From an uncultured Candidatus Binatia bacterium (lineage in GTDB: Bacteria > Desulfobacterota > Binatia > UBA9968 > JAJDTQ01): a DNA stretch of 64,000 nt. The stretch is from assembly GCA_958295985.1 (NCBI GenBank), contig OY282432.1, positions 372,001 through 436,000 of the forward strand, written 5' to 3'. Position numbers and translations under genes: made by a program. The notes beneath the pieces are model-generated. The model was not told where the DNA came from. It searched no databases and saw only the letters and a program-made list of their open reading frames with translations. Shown piece by piece: positions 36,453 to 44,976 of this stretch. Numbering within the stretch: the stretch's first letter is position 1; every line of letters starts with the position of its first letter.

Positions 36453-37058
36453 ATGACCATCGGGATTCTCGCATACGGTTCGTTGATCCCGGATCCCGGA
36501 AGGGAGATCGAAGCGGCCACGGCGCGCCGCATCAGCGGTGTGAAGACTCCCTTCAAGGTGGAGTTCTCGCGCAGCAGCCGGGTGCGCGACGGCGCCCCGA
36601 CGCTCGTCCCCGTTGACGAAGGGGGCGCGAAGGTCTTGGGCGTGGTCTTCGTGCTGCGGGAGTCCGTTACCGAGGCCGCGGCGCAGGACATGCTGTACCG
36701 GCGGGAGCGAAACAGGGTCGGAAGCGGCGACGTCTACGCGGATGTGGACGAGACGGATATCGACGCCGCATTCCTGGGGCGCCTGAACGACTTTGCGGGG
36801 CTTCAGGTAGTGTTTCACGCGGCGTTGAAGGCGAACATCCGGGACCCTACGCCCGGTCTGTTGGCCCGCTTGGCCACCGCGAGCGCCGCAGCGCACGCCG
36901 GAGCGGAAGAGCGGGACGGCGTCAGCTATCTCAAGGCGGCGAAAGAGAGCGGCCTCGTCACGCCGCTCATGGCCGACTACGAAAGGGAGATCCTCCGCCA
37001 CACGGGCGGACACAGCCTGGATGAAGCCTTGGCCATTGCCCGCAAGGGAGCGTGTTAG
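36453..37058 (+). CDS. Gamma-glutamylcyclotransferase-like protein
   Basis: A 201-residue protein that begins MTIGILAYGSLIPDPG; the YGSL tetrad is the substrate loop of the BtrG/GGCT fold. Further family features (for example the catalytic Glu) cannot be fixed confidently, and the C-terminal 60 residues are helical. GAGG nine bases upstream supports this ATG over a frame that opens 46 codons earlier. It is read divergently from the molybdenum hydroxylase operon. The biochemical role is unknown; related proteins cyclise gamma-glutamyl amines or act in antibiotic or gas-vesicle contexts. Confidence 0.65.
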   Translation: MTIGILAYGSLIPDPGREIEAATARRISGVKTPFKVEFSRSSRVRDGAPTLVPVDEGGAKVLGVVFVLRESVTEAAAQDMLYRRERNRVGSGDVYADVDETDIDAAFLGRLNDFAGLQVVFHAALKANIRDPTPGLLARLATASAAAHAGAEERDGVSYLKAAKESGLVTPLMADYEREILRHTGGHSLDEALAIARKGAC

Positions 37059-37178
37059 CCAGGCAGCGCACGCCGCCTAGTCAATGCCCCACACCCCGGC
37101 TCTCTCCCGAGGCGACCCGTGCACGTAGGGGTACGCGGTCGCCGGCAGGTCCGACGCACATCACTCAACCCAAGGGAA

Positions 37179-38648
37179 TCACCGGCCGCCGGTCAGTTTC
37201 CGGTCCACGTGCCACATGGCCAGACAGTCGTCTCGGTTGCGGCGGATCGCCTTCTCGGCCATGTCGCGGTTCCCGGTGTCGAGATAGTCCCAATAGCAGA
37301 GCATTGATTCGATGACGCCGAAACCGCTCTGGCGACGCTTGAACCCGAGGGCGGGCGCGACGCTCGCGAGGGAGAACCGCGGCACCGGCAGGTAGACGGC
37401 GTCCTGGATGCATTGCTTGAGATCCACGCAGGAGCCCATGAGCCGCGTCAACGGCCCGGCCAGCCTGGGCCAGCGGAGCATGACGGCTTTCATCTGCGTG
37501 ATCTCGTAATCGGTCCAGTGATAGAGCCGCGACCGCTCGACCTCATCGCCCACGTAATCGATGAAAGCGTCGAAGATCTCGGGCTCTTCCCCGGCCCCGC
37601 GGGCGAAGAACTCGACGCATTGGCGCTTGGCGCCGTCCCGGCACCCGATGAGGTAGACGTGGGGCGGCATGGCGGGGTGTACGTCGTCGGAGGTCCCGAA
37701 GGCGAAGTAGAGGCGCCTTTCGGCCCGGGGAATCCGCAGCTCATGACCGGGCCTGACGATGGGTTCCCCGGTCCTGTAGCTCTGGGCCGTGTGGTAGGCC
37801 ACGGCGCCGTGATGCGGACCCAGAAGATCGTTGACCTCTTCCGGAGGGCGGCGCCACAGCTCGTCCACGCGGTGGATGCCGGCCGCCCTGAGCCTGGCCC
37901 GCTGAGGCGCGCCCACTCCGGCCAGCAGCACCAGGTCCTGCCGCTCGTGGACCAGTTTGTTGCCGTACACCCGCCAGGGCGACTCCGCGGCCCGGGGCGG
38001 TGGTCCGGGCTCAGGCACGACGGCGCCGTCGCGGAGTTCCCTCCACCGCGACACCACCCGGTCGAGCTCCTTCCCGCGGCCTGAGACCTCCTCATGGCGA
38101 GTTCCCTCCCTGAGGGCGATGGTCACCCGGTCGGGGGTGTATCCCTGGATGGCGCCGACGGTGCGGTTGTACAAGGCCGCCTGGAGTGCGAAGGAGTCTC
38201 TGAGCTTGCGCGCCCGCTTTATCTCGATGACCCGGTAGTGGTACGGCCCGAGGTCCGAGCCGCGGCTGTCGTCGCGCACCAGCAGGTCGCCGCGACCGTA
38301 GACGTCGCGACCGAGATCCCACAGTTGCGGCTGGTGAATGGCGGGAACGCCCTCCAGCATGGCCCGGAGGGTCCGGGTGAGGGCCTCGTAGCCGAAGTCG
38401 GGCCGGACCGCCAGGGCATCGGGATAGCGCGCGGCCACCCAGGCGTTCTCGTGGTCGATGCCGCGACGGTAGCGCATCCGCTCGTAGCGGCCGACTTCGT
38501 TCACGGCCTCGCCCGGGGGCTCATGATAGCGGCACCAGACCCAGAACGGGTCTCGCAACACCTTGTCGACCAGGGACGGGCGGAAGCGGGACCTGCGGTT
38601 GACTCTCTCGCCGGAGGTGGCGCGGTCGAGCAGCGCGCGCAGCCGCAC
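37179..38648 (-). CDS. TM0106-type RecB-like nuclease with RNase H-like C terminus
   Basis: A 489-residue putative nuclease. An N-terminal Cas4/RecB-like PD-(D/E)XK domain is suggested by GRGDLLVRDD and YRVIEIKRARK followed by a helix with QAALYNR. A central part (VLLAGVGAPQRARLRAAG) looks like a helix-hairpin-helix segment. The C-terminal domain (LYFAFGTSDD, YHWTDYEI, CYWDYLDTGN) resembles the YprB-like ribonuclease H fold, although the first acidic DED residue is replaced in LYFAFGT. It is probably a DNA repair or processing nuclease. No CRISPR array or Cas gene is present in the window. Confidence 0.72.
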   Translation of the reverse strand: MRLRALLDRATSGERVNRRSRFRPSLVDKVLRDPFWVWCRYHEPPGEAVNEVGRYERMRYRRGIDHENAWVAARYPDALAVRPDFGYEALTRTLRAMLEGVPAIHQPQLWDLGRDVYGRGDLLVRDDSRGSDLGPYHYRVIEIKRARKLRDSFALQAALYNRTVGAIQGYTPDRVTIALREGTRHEEVSGRGKELDRVVSRWRELRDGAVVPEPGPPPRAAESPWRVYGNKLVHERQDLVLLAGVGAPQRARLRAAGIHRVDELWRRPPEEVNDLLGPHHGAVAYHTAQSYRTGEPIVRPGHELRIPRAERRLYFAFGTSDDVHPAMPPHVYLIGCRDGAKRQCVEFFARGAGEEPEIFDAFIDYVGDEVERSRLYHWTDYEITQMKAVMLRWPRLAGPLTRLMGSCVDLKQCIQDAVYLPVPRFSLASVAPALGFKRRQSGFGVIESMLCYWDYLDTGNRDMAEKAIRRNRDDCLAMWHVDRKLTGGR

Positions 38649-38671
38649 CTCCTGACCCTGAAGCGGCAGCG

Positions 38672-40117
38672 TTAGCTGAATGCGGGCTTCTCCTTGGGAT
38701 AGTGCGCTTCCATGGCGGAGCGGTAACGTTCCATGAGGCCGCGGTTGAGGTCCAGCGGCGGCTGCTGATCGTCAGGCAGAAGCGGGCGGTACTTCACGTC
38801 GCCGATTTCCTCCTTGAAGGTCTCCCTGGCCCGTGCCACTAACTGCGGGTCCATCAGCAGGTCGACGGCCGACGCGGCCAGGGTCTTGGCGCCGGCAACG
38901 GCGCCCTTGTGGGCGACCGAGGTGGCCAGGGAGACCCCCGCGCCCCAGTGGTGGTAGGCGATGCCCGGGATGTTGGAGGGGAAGTTCACCACACCCGACG
39001 GCACCACCCAGCAGACGTCTCCGGAGTCGTTGGCGGACACGGATTGCACCGCCTCCCGAAGCTGGGCGACCTGCGTGGGCATTCCCGTGGCCTTGACGTT
39101 GACCTTGGCCTGGACGTCGGTCACGAGCTTCTGCTCCGCCTCGGTCCACTGCGGCATGCCCACGGCCTCGATGTTCTTCTGGATCACCTCTGCCAGGGTT
39201 CGGTTGCACCGGGTGGGCGCCACCGCGCTCAGGACGTTCACCGAATAGGTGGTGTCGGCCATGGTGGCCGCGCCCTGGGCGACGCGCCTGGCCTTCTCGA
39301 AAAGGGCCCGGGCCTTCTCCGCGGTAGCCTCGCGGAAGAACCACCAGATGGTCGAGGTGTTGGGGATGACGTTGGGCTGGTCGCCGCCGTTGCTGATGAC
39401 CCTGTGGCTGCGCTGGGAGGGCTCCAGGTGCTCCCGCAGCTTGTCCCAGCCGATATCCATCAGCACCGCGGCGTCCAGCGCGTCCCGCGCGTTCCAGGGC
39501 GAGGTGGCGGCGTGGGCGCTCTCGCCCTTGAAGGTGAACTCCGCGGAGATGAGCGCGTACTGCCGCAGGCCGTACACCGTTCCCAGGTTGTACCCGATGT
39601 GATCGTGCAGGGCCACGTCCACGTCCTTGAAGTAGCCATCGCGCACGAAGTAGGGGCGGCTCACGAGCTGTTCCTCGGCCGGGGCGCCGTACACCCGGAG
39701 CGTCCCCTGGATGTCGAACTGCTCCATGGTCTTCTTGATGGCCACCGCGGCGCCGATCATCACCGCGGCGTTGACGTTGTGCCCCTCGGTGTGCCCCGGC
39801 GCGCCGTCGACGATGGGCCGCTGCTCGGCCACGCCGGCCATCTGCGAACTCGACGGCGTGGCGTCGAACTCCGTGTGGAGCGCCACCACGGGCGTGCCCG
39901 ACCCACAGGTGGCGATGAAAGCCGTGGGCATTCCGGATATGTTCCGCTCGATCTCGAAGCCCGCCTGCTCCAGGACCTCGGTCATGAGCCCGGAGGTGCG
40001 GAACTCCTGCATCCCCAGCTCGGCAAAGTAGAAGATGTTGTCGCCGAGCAGGGCAATGTTGTTCCGGTTCTCCTCGACGGCGTCGATGGCGAAGTGCTTC
40101 TGCTTCGAGTCCTGCAT
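38672..40117 (-). CDS. M20D amidohydrolase (AbgB-like)
   Basis: A 481-residue peptidase M20D family protein resembling aminobenzoyl-glutamate hydrolase subunit B. It has the N-terminal helix ENRNNIALLGDNIFYFAELGMQEFRT, the metal-site motifs EFDATP, DGAPGHTEGHNVN and APAEEQ, and the dimerisation-domain FKGESAHAATSPW. These enzymes hydrolyse N-acyl amino acids or dipeptides such as p-aminobenzoyl-glutamate. GGAGG with a seven-base spacer precedes the ATG. It is read divergently from the grdC gene. Confidence 0.9.
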   Translation of the reverse strand: MQDSKQKHFAIDAVEENRNNIALLGDNIFYFAELGMQEFRTSGLMTEVLEQAGFEIERNISGMPTAFIATCGSGTPVVALHTEFDATPSSSQMAGVAEQRPIVDGAPGHTEGHNVNAAVMIGAAVAIKKTMEQFDIQGTLRVYGAPAEEQLVSRPYFVRDGYFKDVDVALHDHIGYNLGTVYGLRQYALISAEFTFKGESAHAATSPWNARDALDAAVLMDIGWDKLREHLEPSQRSHRVISNGGDQPNVIPNTSTIWWFFREATAEKARALFEKARRVAQGAATMADTTYSVNVLSAVAPTRCNRTLAEVIQKNIEAVGMPQWTEAEQKLVTDVQAKVNVKATGMPTQVAQLREAVQSVSANDSGDVCWVVPSGVVNFPSNIPGIAYHHWGAGVSLATSVAHKGAVAGAKTLAASAVDLLMDPQLVARARETFKEEIGDVKYRPLLPDDQQPPLDLNRGLMERYRSAMEAHYPKEKPAFS

Positions 40118-40323
40118 GGTAACCTCCTGCGGGCATGGCGGACCGGAGACGCGCGTGGCAACGGCTCCCGCGGCCCGTCCCTCATGGCATCCGCGGATCT
40201 TATTACAAGGAACACGGCGAGTCGAGGGGAGTTGCGTCGAGGGGATATGTTTGATCCGGTCCAGGGAACCGGGCGTCGGCGCGGCCTTGCCCGTGTGTGC
40301 CGGACGGGTTACATTGCACGACC

Positions 40324-41775
40324 ATGCCGGATACCCGACCCGTCATAAGGGGCGCTTCCGCCATGCTCGCCCACACCCCGGGCCTGGTCCGCTACGGCTC
40401 GAAACCGTTCCGGGAGAGCAAGTCCCGTCCGGAGTTCCCGGCCGCACTGATGCGGGGTCTATGGAGCTACGACGAAGCCTGCCGCTACCTGCCCAACCAG
40501 GTGTTCATCGGCAGCCAGCCGCCGGCCCGGCTTTGGGAGGTGGAGCAGCCCTGGTTCGACAACCTGACCGCGGCGGATGACGGCGAGCCGCCCTTCGGAC
40601 ACATCATGGAGGAACGGCGTTTCCTTGCCCTGCTGGCCGGCGCGGACCCGTTCAGGCACGTGTTGCTGCGGGAACGGTTCTGGGAAGAGATGAGTCCCGT
40701 GCTGTCGGCCTCGCCGCTCACGGCGCCGCTGGCGTCCCGGACGCCGCCGCTTCTCGGCGACACCCAACTGGACACCGAGTTGGAGGCCGCGGATTGCCTG
40801 CCGCTCTTCGCCGGTGGTGAAGGCGCGCCCGTCGGGGTCGTGAAACCGGGACACTCCGAGGACGAATCGCTCTCCGCCCCGGTGCTGCTGGAGAATCTCT
40901 GCTGCAAGGTCTCGGGGGCCCTGGCCGTTCACGAACTGCTGAACCAGGTGGAAGGCCTCGGCCTGAGCGACGTGGACCTCGTGCTGAGTTGCTCGGAGGA
41001 GGCCGTGGGCGACCGCTACCAGCGCGGCGGCGGCAACATGGCCAAGGCCATCGCCGAGTTCGCGGGTTGTCACCTCGGCACCGGCATCGACATCAAGGAC
41101 TTCTGCGCCGCGCCCATTCCCGCCATGGTCATCGGCGCATCGCTGGTAGACAGCGGTGTGTTCAGGAACGTGGTCGTGGTGGGCGGCGGGTCGCTGCCCA
41201 AGCTGGGCATGAAATCCCTGTACCAGTTGGAGCAGGGCATTCCGGTGCTGGAGGACGCACTGGCCGCGGTGGCCGTGTGGATCGGACGCGACGACGGCCG
41301 GAGCCCGGTCGTGAACCTGCAAGGCGTCGGCCGCCATCCCGTAAGGGCCGGCGCCGCCCTGGACAAGCAGTTCAAGGAGCTTGTTCTGGAGCCCCTGCGG
41401 CGGCTGGAATGGGGTGTGGACCGGATCGACCGGGTGGTCACCGAGTTGCACAATCCGGACATCATGGTGTCCGCCAAGGCAGGCGACGTGGCCGCCCGCA
41501 ACTATCGCATGATGGCCGCCATGCTGGCCGCGGCCAGGGAGATCGACCGGAGCGACATCGTCGGCTTCGCGCGAGCGAAGGGGGTATGCGGTTACGCCCC
41601 CACCCAGGGGCACATCGCTTCGGGCTTCGTCTACGTGCCCCACGCGCTGCGGGAGATGGGCGCCGGCGCCATCCGGAACTGCTTTCTGGTGGCGCGGGCG
41701 AGCCTGTTCCTCGGCCAGATGACCGAACTCACCGACGGCATGTCGGTGCTGATCGAACGCAACGGTAACGGGTAA
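40324..41775 (+). CDS. grdC: Glycine/betaine/sarcosine reductase component C beta subunit (GrdC)
   Basis: A 483-residue thiolase-fold protein matching GrdC closely from memory of clostridial proteins: LPNQVFIGSQ (57-66), CSEEAVGDRYQRGGGN (223-238), FCAAP (260-264), APTQGHIASG and SLFLGQMTELTDG near the end. With GrdD, GrdC converts the carboxymethyl-selenoether on GrdA to acetyl phosphate. The ATG at 40324 aligns with family N termini (PVIRGASAMLAHTPG); an upstream GTG would add nine residues. It is followed 113 bases later by the grdA selenoprotein gene. GrdD, GrdB and GrdE are not in the window. Confidence 0.9.
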   Translation: MPDTRPVIRGASAMLAHTPGLVRYGSKPFRESKSRPEFPAALMRGLWSYDEACRYLPNQVFIGSQPPARLWEVEQPWFDNLTAADDGEPPFGHIMEERRFLALLAGADPFRHVLLRERFWEEMSPVLSASPLTAPLASRTPPLLGDTQLDTELEAADCLPLFAGGEGAPVGVVKPGHSEDESLSAPVLLENLCCKVSGALAVHELLNQVEGLGLSDVDLVLSCSEEAVGDRYQRGGGNMAKAIAEFAGCHLGTGIDIKDFCAAPIPAMVIGASLVDSGVFRNVVVVGGGSLPKLGMKSLYQLEQGIPVLEDALAAVAVWIGRDDGRSPVVNLQGVGRHPVRAGAALDKQFKELVLEPLRRLEWGVDRIDRVVTELHNPDIMVSAKAGDVAARNYRMMAAMLAAAREIDRSDIVGFARAKGVCGYAPTQGHIASGFVYVPHALREMGAGAIRNCFLVARASLFLGQMTELTDGMSVLIERNGNG

Positions 41776-41789
41776 CGGGTAACGGGTAG
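41763..41789 (+). repeat. 7-base tandem repeat (about four CGGGTAA units)
   Basis: Nearly four successive CGGGTAA-like units cover the end of grdC and the first bases beyond. The gene's TAA stop (41773-41775) falls within the second unit, and the last residues NGNG are encoded by the repeat. Confidence 0.75.
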
Positions 41790-41888
41790 AGGTGAAATGG
41801 GACCATGTTCGCACGGAAAGTACAGAGTCCAGGATTTTCCAGGATCTGACCCCTGAAAGGATGACAGAGGAGCCCAAAGGAGAATCGC

Positions 41889-42359
41889 ATGACCGGAGAA
41901 ACCATCGAGCTTAACGGCAAGAAGCTGATCATTCTCGGGGAGCGGGACGGCGTCCCCGCGCCCGTGATCGAGCAGGCAATAGCGGGACTGGGAGGCGAGG
42001 TCGCGTACGCCGCCACCCAGTGCTTCGTTTGAACAGCCGCTGGGGCCATGGACCTTGAGGATCAAGGTCGAATCAAAGAACTCGCTGAAGAATACGGAAA
42101 GGACGGCATCGTGGTGCTGCTCGGCGCCCCTACCACCGAGAGCAGCCAGGTCCAGTTCGAGACCGTCACCACCGGCGACCCCTCCTATGCCGGACCGCTG
42201 GCCGGCGTGGAGCTGGGCCTCGAGGCCTACCACGTATTCGAGCCCGGCGTGAAGGCCGCCATCGAGCCCGAACAATACGCCGACCTCATCGAAGTCCTGG
42301 AGATGGGGCTGGACGCGGACGCGATCGTGAGCGCGTTGGCGGGAATGCGGGCGGGGTAG
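41889..42359 (+). CDS. grdA: Glycine reductase selenoprotein A (GrdA), in-frame UGA = Sec48
   Basis: Reading through TGA at 42030-42032 gives a 156-residue protein that matches GrdA on both sides of the codon. Upstream are LIILGERDGVPAP and the redox motif CFV-U (Cys45, Sec48); downstream come TAAGAMDLEDQ, IVVLLGA and the GDPSYAGPLAGVELGL stretch. AAGGAG lies before the ATG at 41889. Conventional gene calling would report only the part from 42048. GrdA carries the carboxymethyl group on selenium between component B and component C and is reduced by thioredoxin. It follows grdC, and an OppA gene begins ten bases after its stop. Confidence 0.92.
42051..42069 (+). promoter_or_regulatory. SECIS-like hairpin downstream of grdA UGA
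   Basis: A perfect 8-bp stem (GACCTTGA, 42051-42058, with TCAAGGTC, 42062-42069) has a GGA loop. The loop starts 26 bases after the UGA, within the range usual for bacterial SECIS elements that bind SelB. The exact fold is a hypothesis, since the stem also encodes conserved protein (DLEDQGR). Confidence 0.5.
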
Positions 42360-42369
42360 GAGGCAGCCC

Positions 42370-44004
42370 ATGGTCAGACGTCGAGCACGTTCCGCGACGC
42401 GCCGGCTCACATTTATCTCCGCCCGAAGATGGAGCATCGCGCTCCTCGCGGCGTTGTTGCTTGGCGCCGCCTCCGCCCACGCAGCCGGGAACACCCTCCA
42501 GCGGGGCAACGGCGCGGAGCCGGAAACCCTGGACGTGCACCGGTCATCGGGGGTTCCCGCGGCCAATATCCAGCGTGACCTCTTCGAGGGCCTGGTGGCG
42601 GAAGCCGCGGACGGCTCCCATATCCCCGGCGTGGCGGAGAGCTGGACGCTGAGCGACGACGGCAAGGTGTACACCTTCCATCTCCGGAAAAACGCCCGGT
42701 GGTCCAACGGGGATCCGGTGACGGCCCACGATTTCGCCTTCGCGTTGAGGCGGGGGGTGGACCCCGCCGTGGGCTCGAATTACGCCTTCATCCTCTGGCC
42801 CATCGTCAACGCCGAGGACATCACCAAGGGCAGGATCGAGGAGCTGGACCGGCTCGGAGTGGAAGCTGTGGACGCGCACACTCTGAAGGTGGCCCTCAAG
42901 GCGCCGACGCCCTACTTCATCGGGCTGCTCACGCACCACCAGGCGTACCCGTTGCATCGCAAGACCCTGGAGCGCCACGGCGACAAGTGGACCCGGGCCG
43001 GGAACCTGGTCTCCAACGGCGCCTACCGCCTCGCCGAATGGGTGCCGCAGAGCCACATCCGGCTGGAGCGCAACGCCCACTACTGGGACGCCGCCAACGT
43101 GCGTATCGACGCGGTGGTCTTTCACCCCACCGAGGACGAGAGCACCGAGGTGAAGCGGTTCCGGAGCGGCGAGTTGGACGTCACCGATGACGTGCCCACC
43201 GACCAGATCGCGTGGGTGGAGAAGAACCTCGCTGAACAGTTCCGCAACACCGCGTATCTCGGCACCTACTACTACGCCCTCAACCTGACCCGGGCGCCGT
43301 TCCGCGACCGGCCGGGGCTCCGCAACGCGCTGGCCATGACCATCGACCGGGAAATCCTCACCGGGAAAGTCACCAAGGGCGGGGAGATCCCCGCGTATGC
43401 CTGGGTGCCTCCGGGCGTCAACCGGTACACGGGCGCCAAGGTGCCCTGGAAAGGCCTTTCCAAGGCCGGGCGCCTGGCCCGGGCCAGGGAGCTCTACGCC
43501 GAAGCGGGGTACTCCAGGGAGGCCCCGCTGAAGGTGCAGATCCTGTACAACACCAGCGACAACCACAAGCGCATCGCCATCGCCATCGCGGGCATGTGGA
43601 AACAGGCTCTCGGCGTGAAGACGGAGCTTTTCAACCAGGAATGGAAGGTCTACCTGGCGACGCGGCGCGCGAGGCAGTTCCAGGTCCTCCGGGCCGGCTG
43701 GATCGGCGACTACAACGACGCCAACACCTTTCTGGAGTTGCTCAAGGGTGACGTCGGCGCCATGAACCCCGCGGGATACGTCAACCCCGAATACGACGCT
43801 GTCATGCGCAAAGCGGAGAAGGAAACCGACCTGGAGGTCCGGGCGCAGCTCATGCAGAAGGCGGAGAGCCTTCTCCTGAAGGACCTCCCCATCATCCCCA
43901 TCTACCACTACACGACCCAGCACCTGGTGAGCCCGCGGGTCAAGGGGTGGAAGGACAACGTCATGGACGTGCACCCGACCCGGCACCTGTCGCTCGCGCC
44001 TTGA
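42370..44004 (+). CDS. Oligopeptide ABC transporter binding protein (OppA-like)
   Basis: A 544-residue solute-binding protein of family 5. The leader RRWSIALLAALLLGAASAHAAG is a signal peptide, followed by the family pattern EPETLDVHRSSG, FHLRKNARWSNGDPVTAHDFAFALRR and ADxN-type ligand contacts (GDYNDANTFLELL). Overall it is closer to OppA/MppA than to DppA. GGAGG precedes the ATG, ten bases after the grdA stop, so it probably belongs to the same transcript. It delivers peptides to the OppB-OppC pair that follows, which could feed glycine or sarcosine to the reductase (inference). Confidence 0.9.
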   Translation: MVRRRARSATRRLTFISARRWSIALLAALLLGAASAHAAGNTLQRGNGAEPETLDVHRSSGVPAANIQRDLFEGLVAEAADGSHIPGVAESWTLSDDGKVYTFHLRKNARWSNGDPVTAHDFAFALRRGVDPAVGSNYAFILWPIVNAEDITKGRIEELDRLGVEAVDAHTLKVALKAPTPYFIGLLTHHQAYPLHRKTLERHGDKWTRAGNLVSNGAYRLAEWVPQSHIRLERNAHYWDAANVRIDAVVFHPTEDESTEVKRFRSGELDVTDDVPTDQIAWVEKNLAEQFRNTAYLGTYYYALNLTRAPFRDRPGLRNALAMTIDREILTGKVTKGGEIPAYAWVPPGVNRYTGAKVPWKGLSKAGRLARARELYAEAGYSREAPLKVQILYNTSDNHKRIAIAIAGMWKQALGVKTELFNQEWKVYLATRRARQFQVLRAGWIGDYNDANTFLELLKGDVGAMNPAGYVNPEYDAVMRKAEKETDLEVRAQLMQKAESLLLKDLPIIPIYHYTTQHLVSPRVKGWKDNVMDVHPTRHLSLAP

Positions 44005-44052
44005 GCAGTCGGGGCCCCGCGTAGAAGGCCCGCCAGACATCGTGGACCTCCC

Positions 44053-44976
44053 TTGTGGATCTATGTGATACGGCGGTTGGCGTCGGCGGTGCCGACGCTG
44101 TTCATCATCATCGCCATCGCGTTCTTCATGATCCGGCTGGCTCCGGGCGGACCCTTCGACCGGGAACGCGCGGTCCCGCCTGAGATCTCGGCCAACCTCG
44201 ACCGCGTCTACCATCTCGACGAGCCCCTGCCGCAACAATTCCTCCGTTACCTCAAGGGCCTTGCCCGGGGGGATTTCGGTCCGTCCTTCAAGTACCGCGA
44301 CTTTACCGTCACCGAGCTGATCGCAGCCGGCTTTCCGGTGTCGCTGAAGATCGGCCTGCTCGCCATGGCCGTGGCGGTAGTCCTCGGGGTCGTCCTCGGC
44401 GCCTGGGCGGCCCAGCGCCGCAACTCCGCGGCGGACCATCTGGTCATGGGCGTCGCCATGACGGGAATCGCGGTTCCCAACTTCGTCGTCGCTCCGCTCC
44501 TGTCACTGGTCATCGGCGTGTACCTGAACCTGTTGCCCGTGGGCGGCTGGGGCGACGGCGGCGCGCGCCACCTGCTGCTGCCGGTGATCTCCCTGGCCCT
44601 GCCGCAGGTGGCATACATCGCGAGGCTGTCCCGGGGCAGCATGATCGAGGTGCTGGCCAGCGACTTCATCCGCACCGGCCGGGCCAAGGGTCTGACGCAA
44701 CGGCGCATCGTCTTTCGCCACGCCCTCAAGAACGCACTGAGGCCGGTGGTCTCCTACCTCGGGCCGGCCACCGCCGCCATCGTCACCGGCTCGGTGGTGA
44801 TCGAGCAGATCTTCGGGATCCCCGGCCTCGGCCGCTACTTCGTCCAGGGCGCCCTCAACCGCGACTACACCCTGGTGATGGGAGTCGTGGTCACTTACGG
44901 TGCCCTCATCATCGTCCTCAACCTTGCGGTGGACCTGCTCTACGGCGTGTTGGACCCCAGGGTGCGCCATGACTAA
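44053..44976 (+). CDS. Oligopeptide ABC permease OppB
   Basis: A 307-residue permease starting at TTG (44053) with the family N terminus WIYVIRRLASAVPTLFIIIAIAFFMIRLAPGGPFD. It has the periplasmic GPSFKYRDFTV loop, the EAA-loop RTGRAKGLTQRRIVFRHALKNALRPV and the end DPRVRHD. Its stop overlaps the OppC start (ATGACTAA). It forms the channel with OppC. Confidence 0.92.
   Translation: MWIYVIRRLASAVPTLFIIIAIAFFMIRLAPGGPFDRERAVPPEISANLDRVYHLDEPLPQQFLRYLKGLARGDFGPSFKYRDFTVTELIAAGFPVSLKIGLLAMAVAVVLGVVLGAWAAQRRNSAADHLVMGVAMTGIAVPNFVVAPLLSLVIGVYLNLLPVGGWGDGGARHLLLPVISLALPQVAYIARLSRGSMIEVLASDFIRTGRAKGLTQRRIVFRHALKNALRPVVSYLGPATAAIVTGSVVIEQIFGIPGLGRYFVQGALNRDYTLVMGVVVTYGALIIVLNLAVDLLYGVLDPRVRHD

Noticed and set aside
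37179..38648. Cas4-type CRISPR nuclease
   Set aside because: There is a RecB-like domain, but the protein is far longer than Cas4, has no Cys cluster, and no CRISPR array or cas genes lie nearby.
42048..42359. Stand-alone 103-residue gene starting at ATG 42048
   Set aside because: This is only the part of grdA after the selenocysteine codon; the preceding in-frame sequence matches GrdA too, and a ribosome site exists at 41889.
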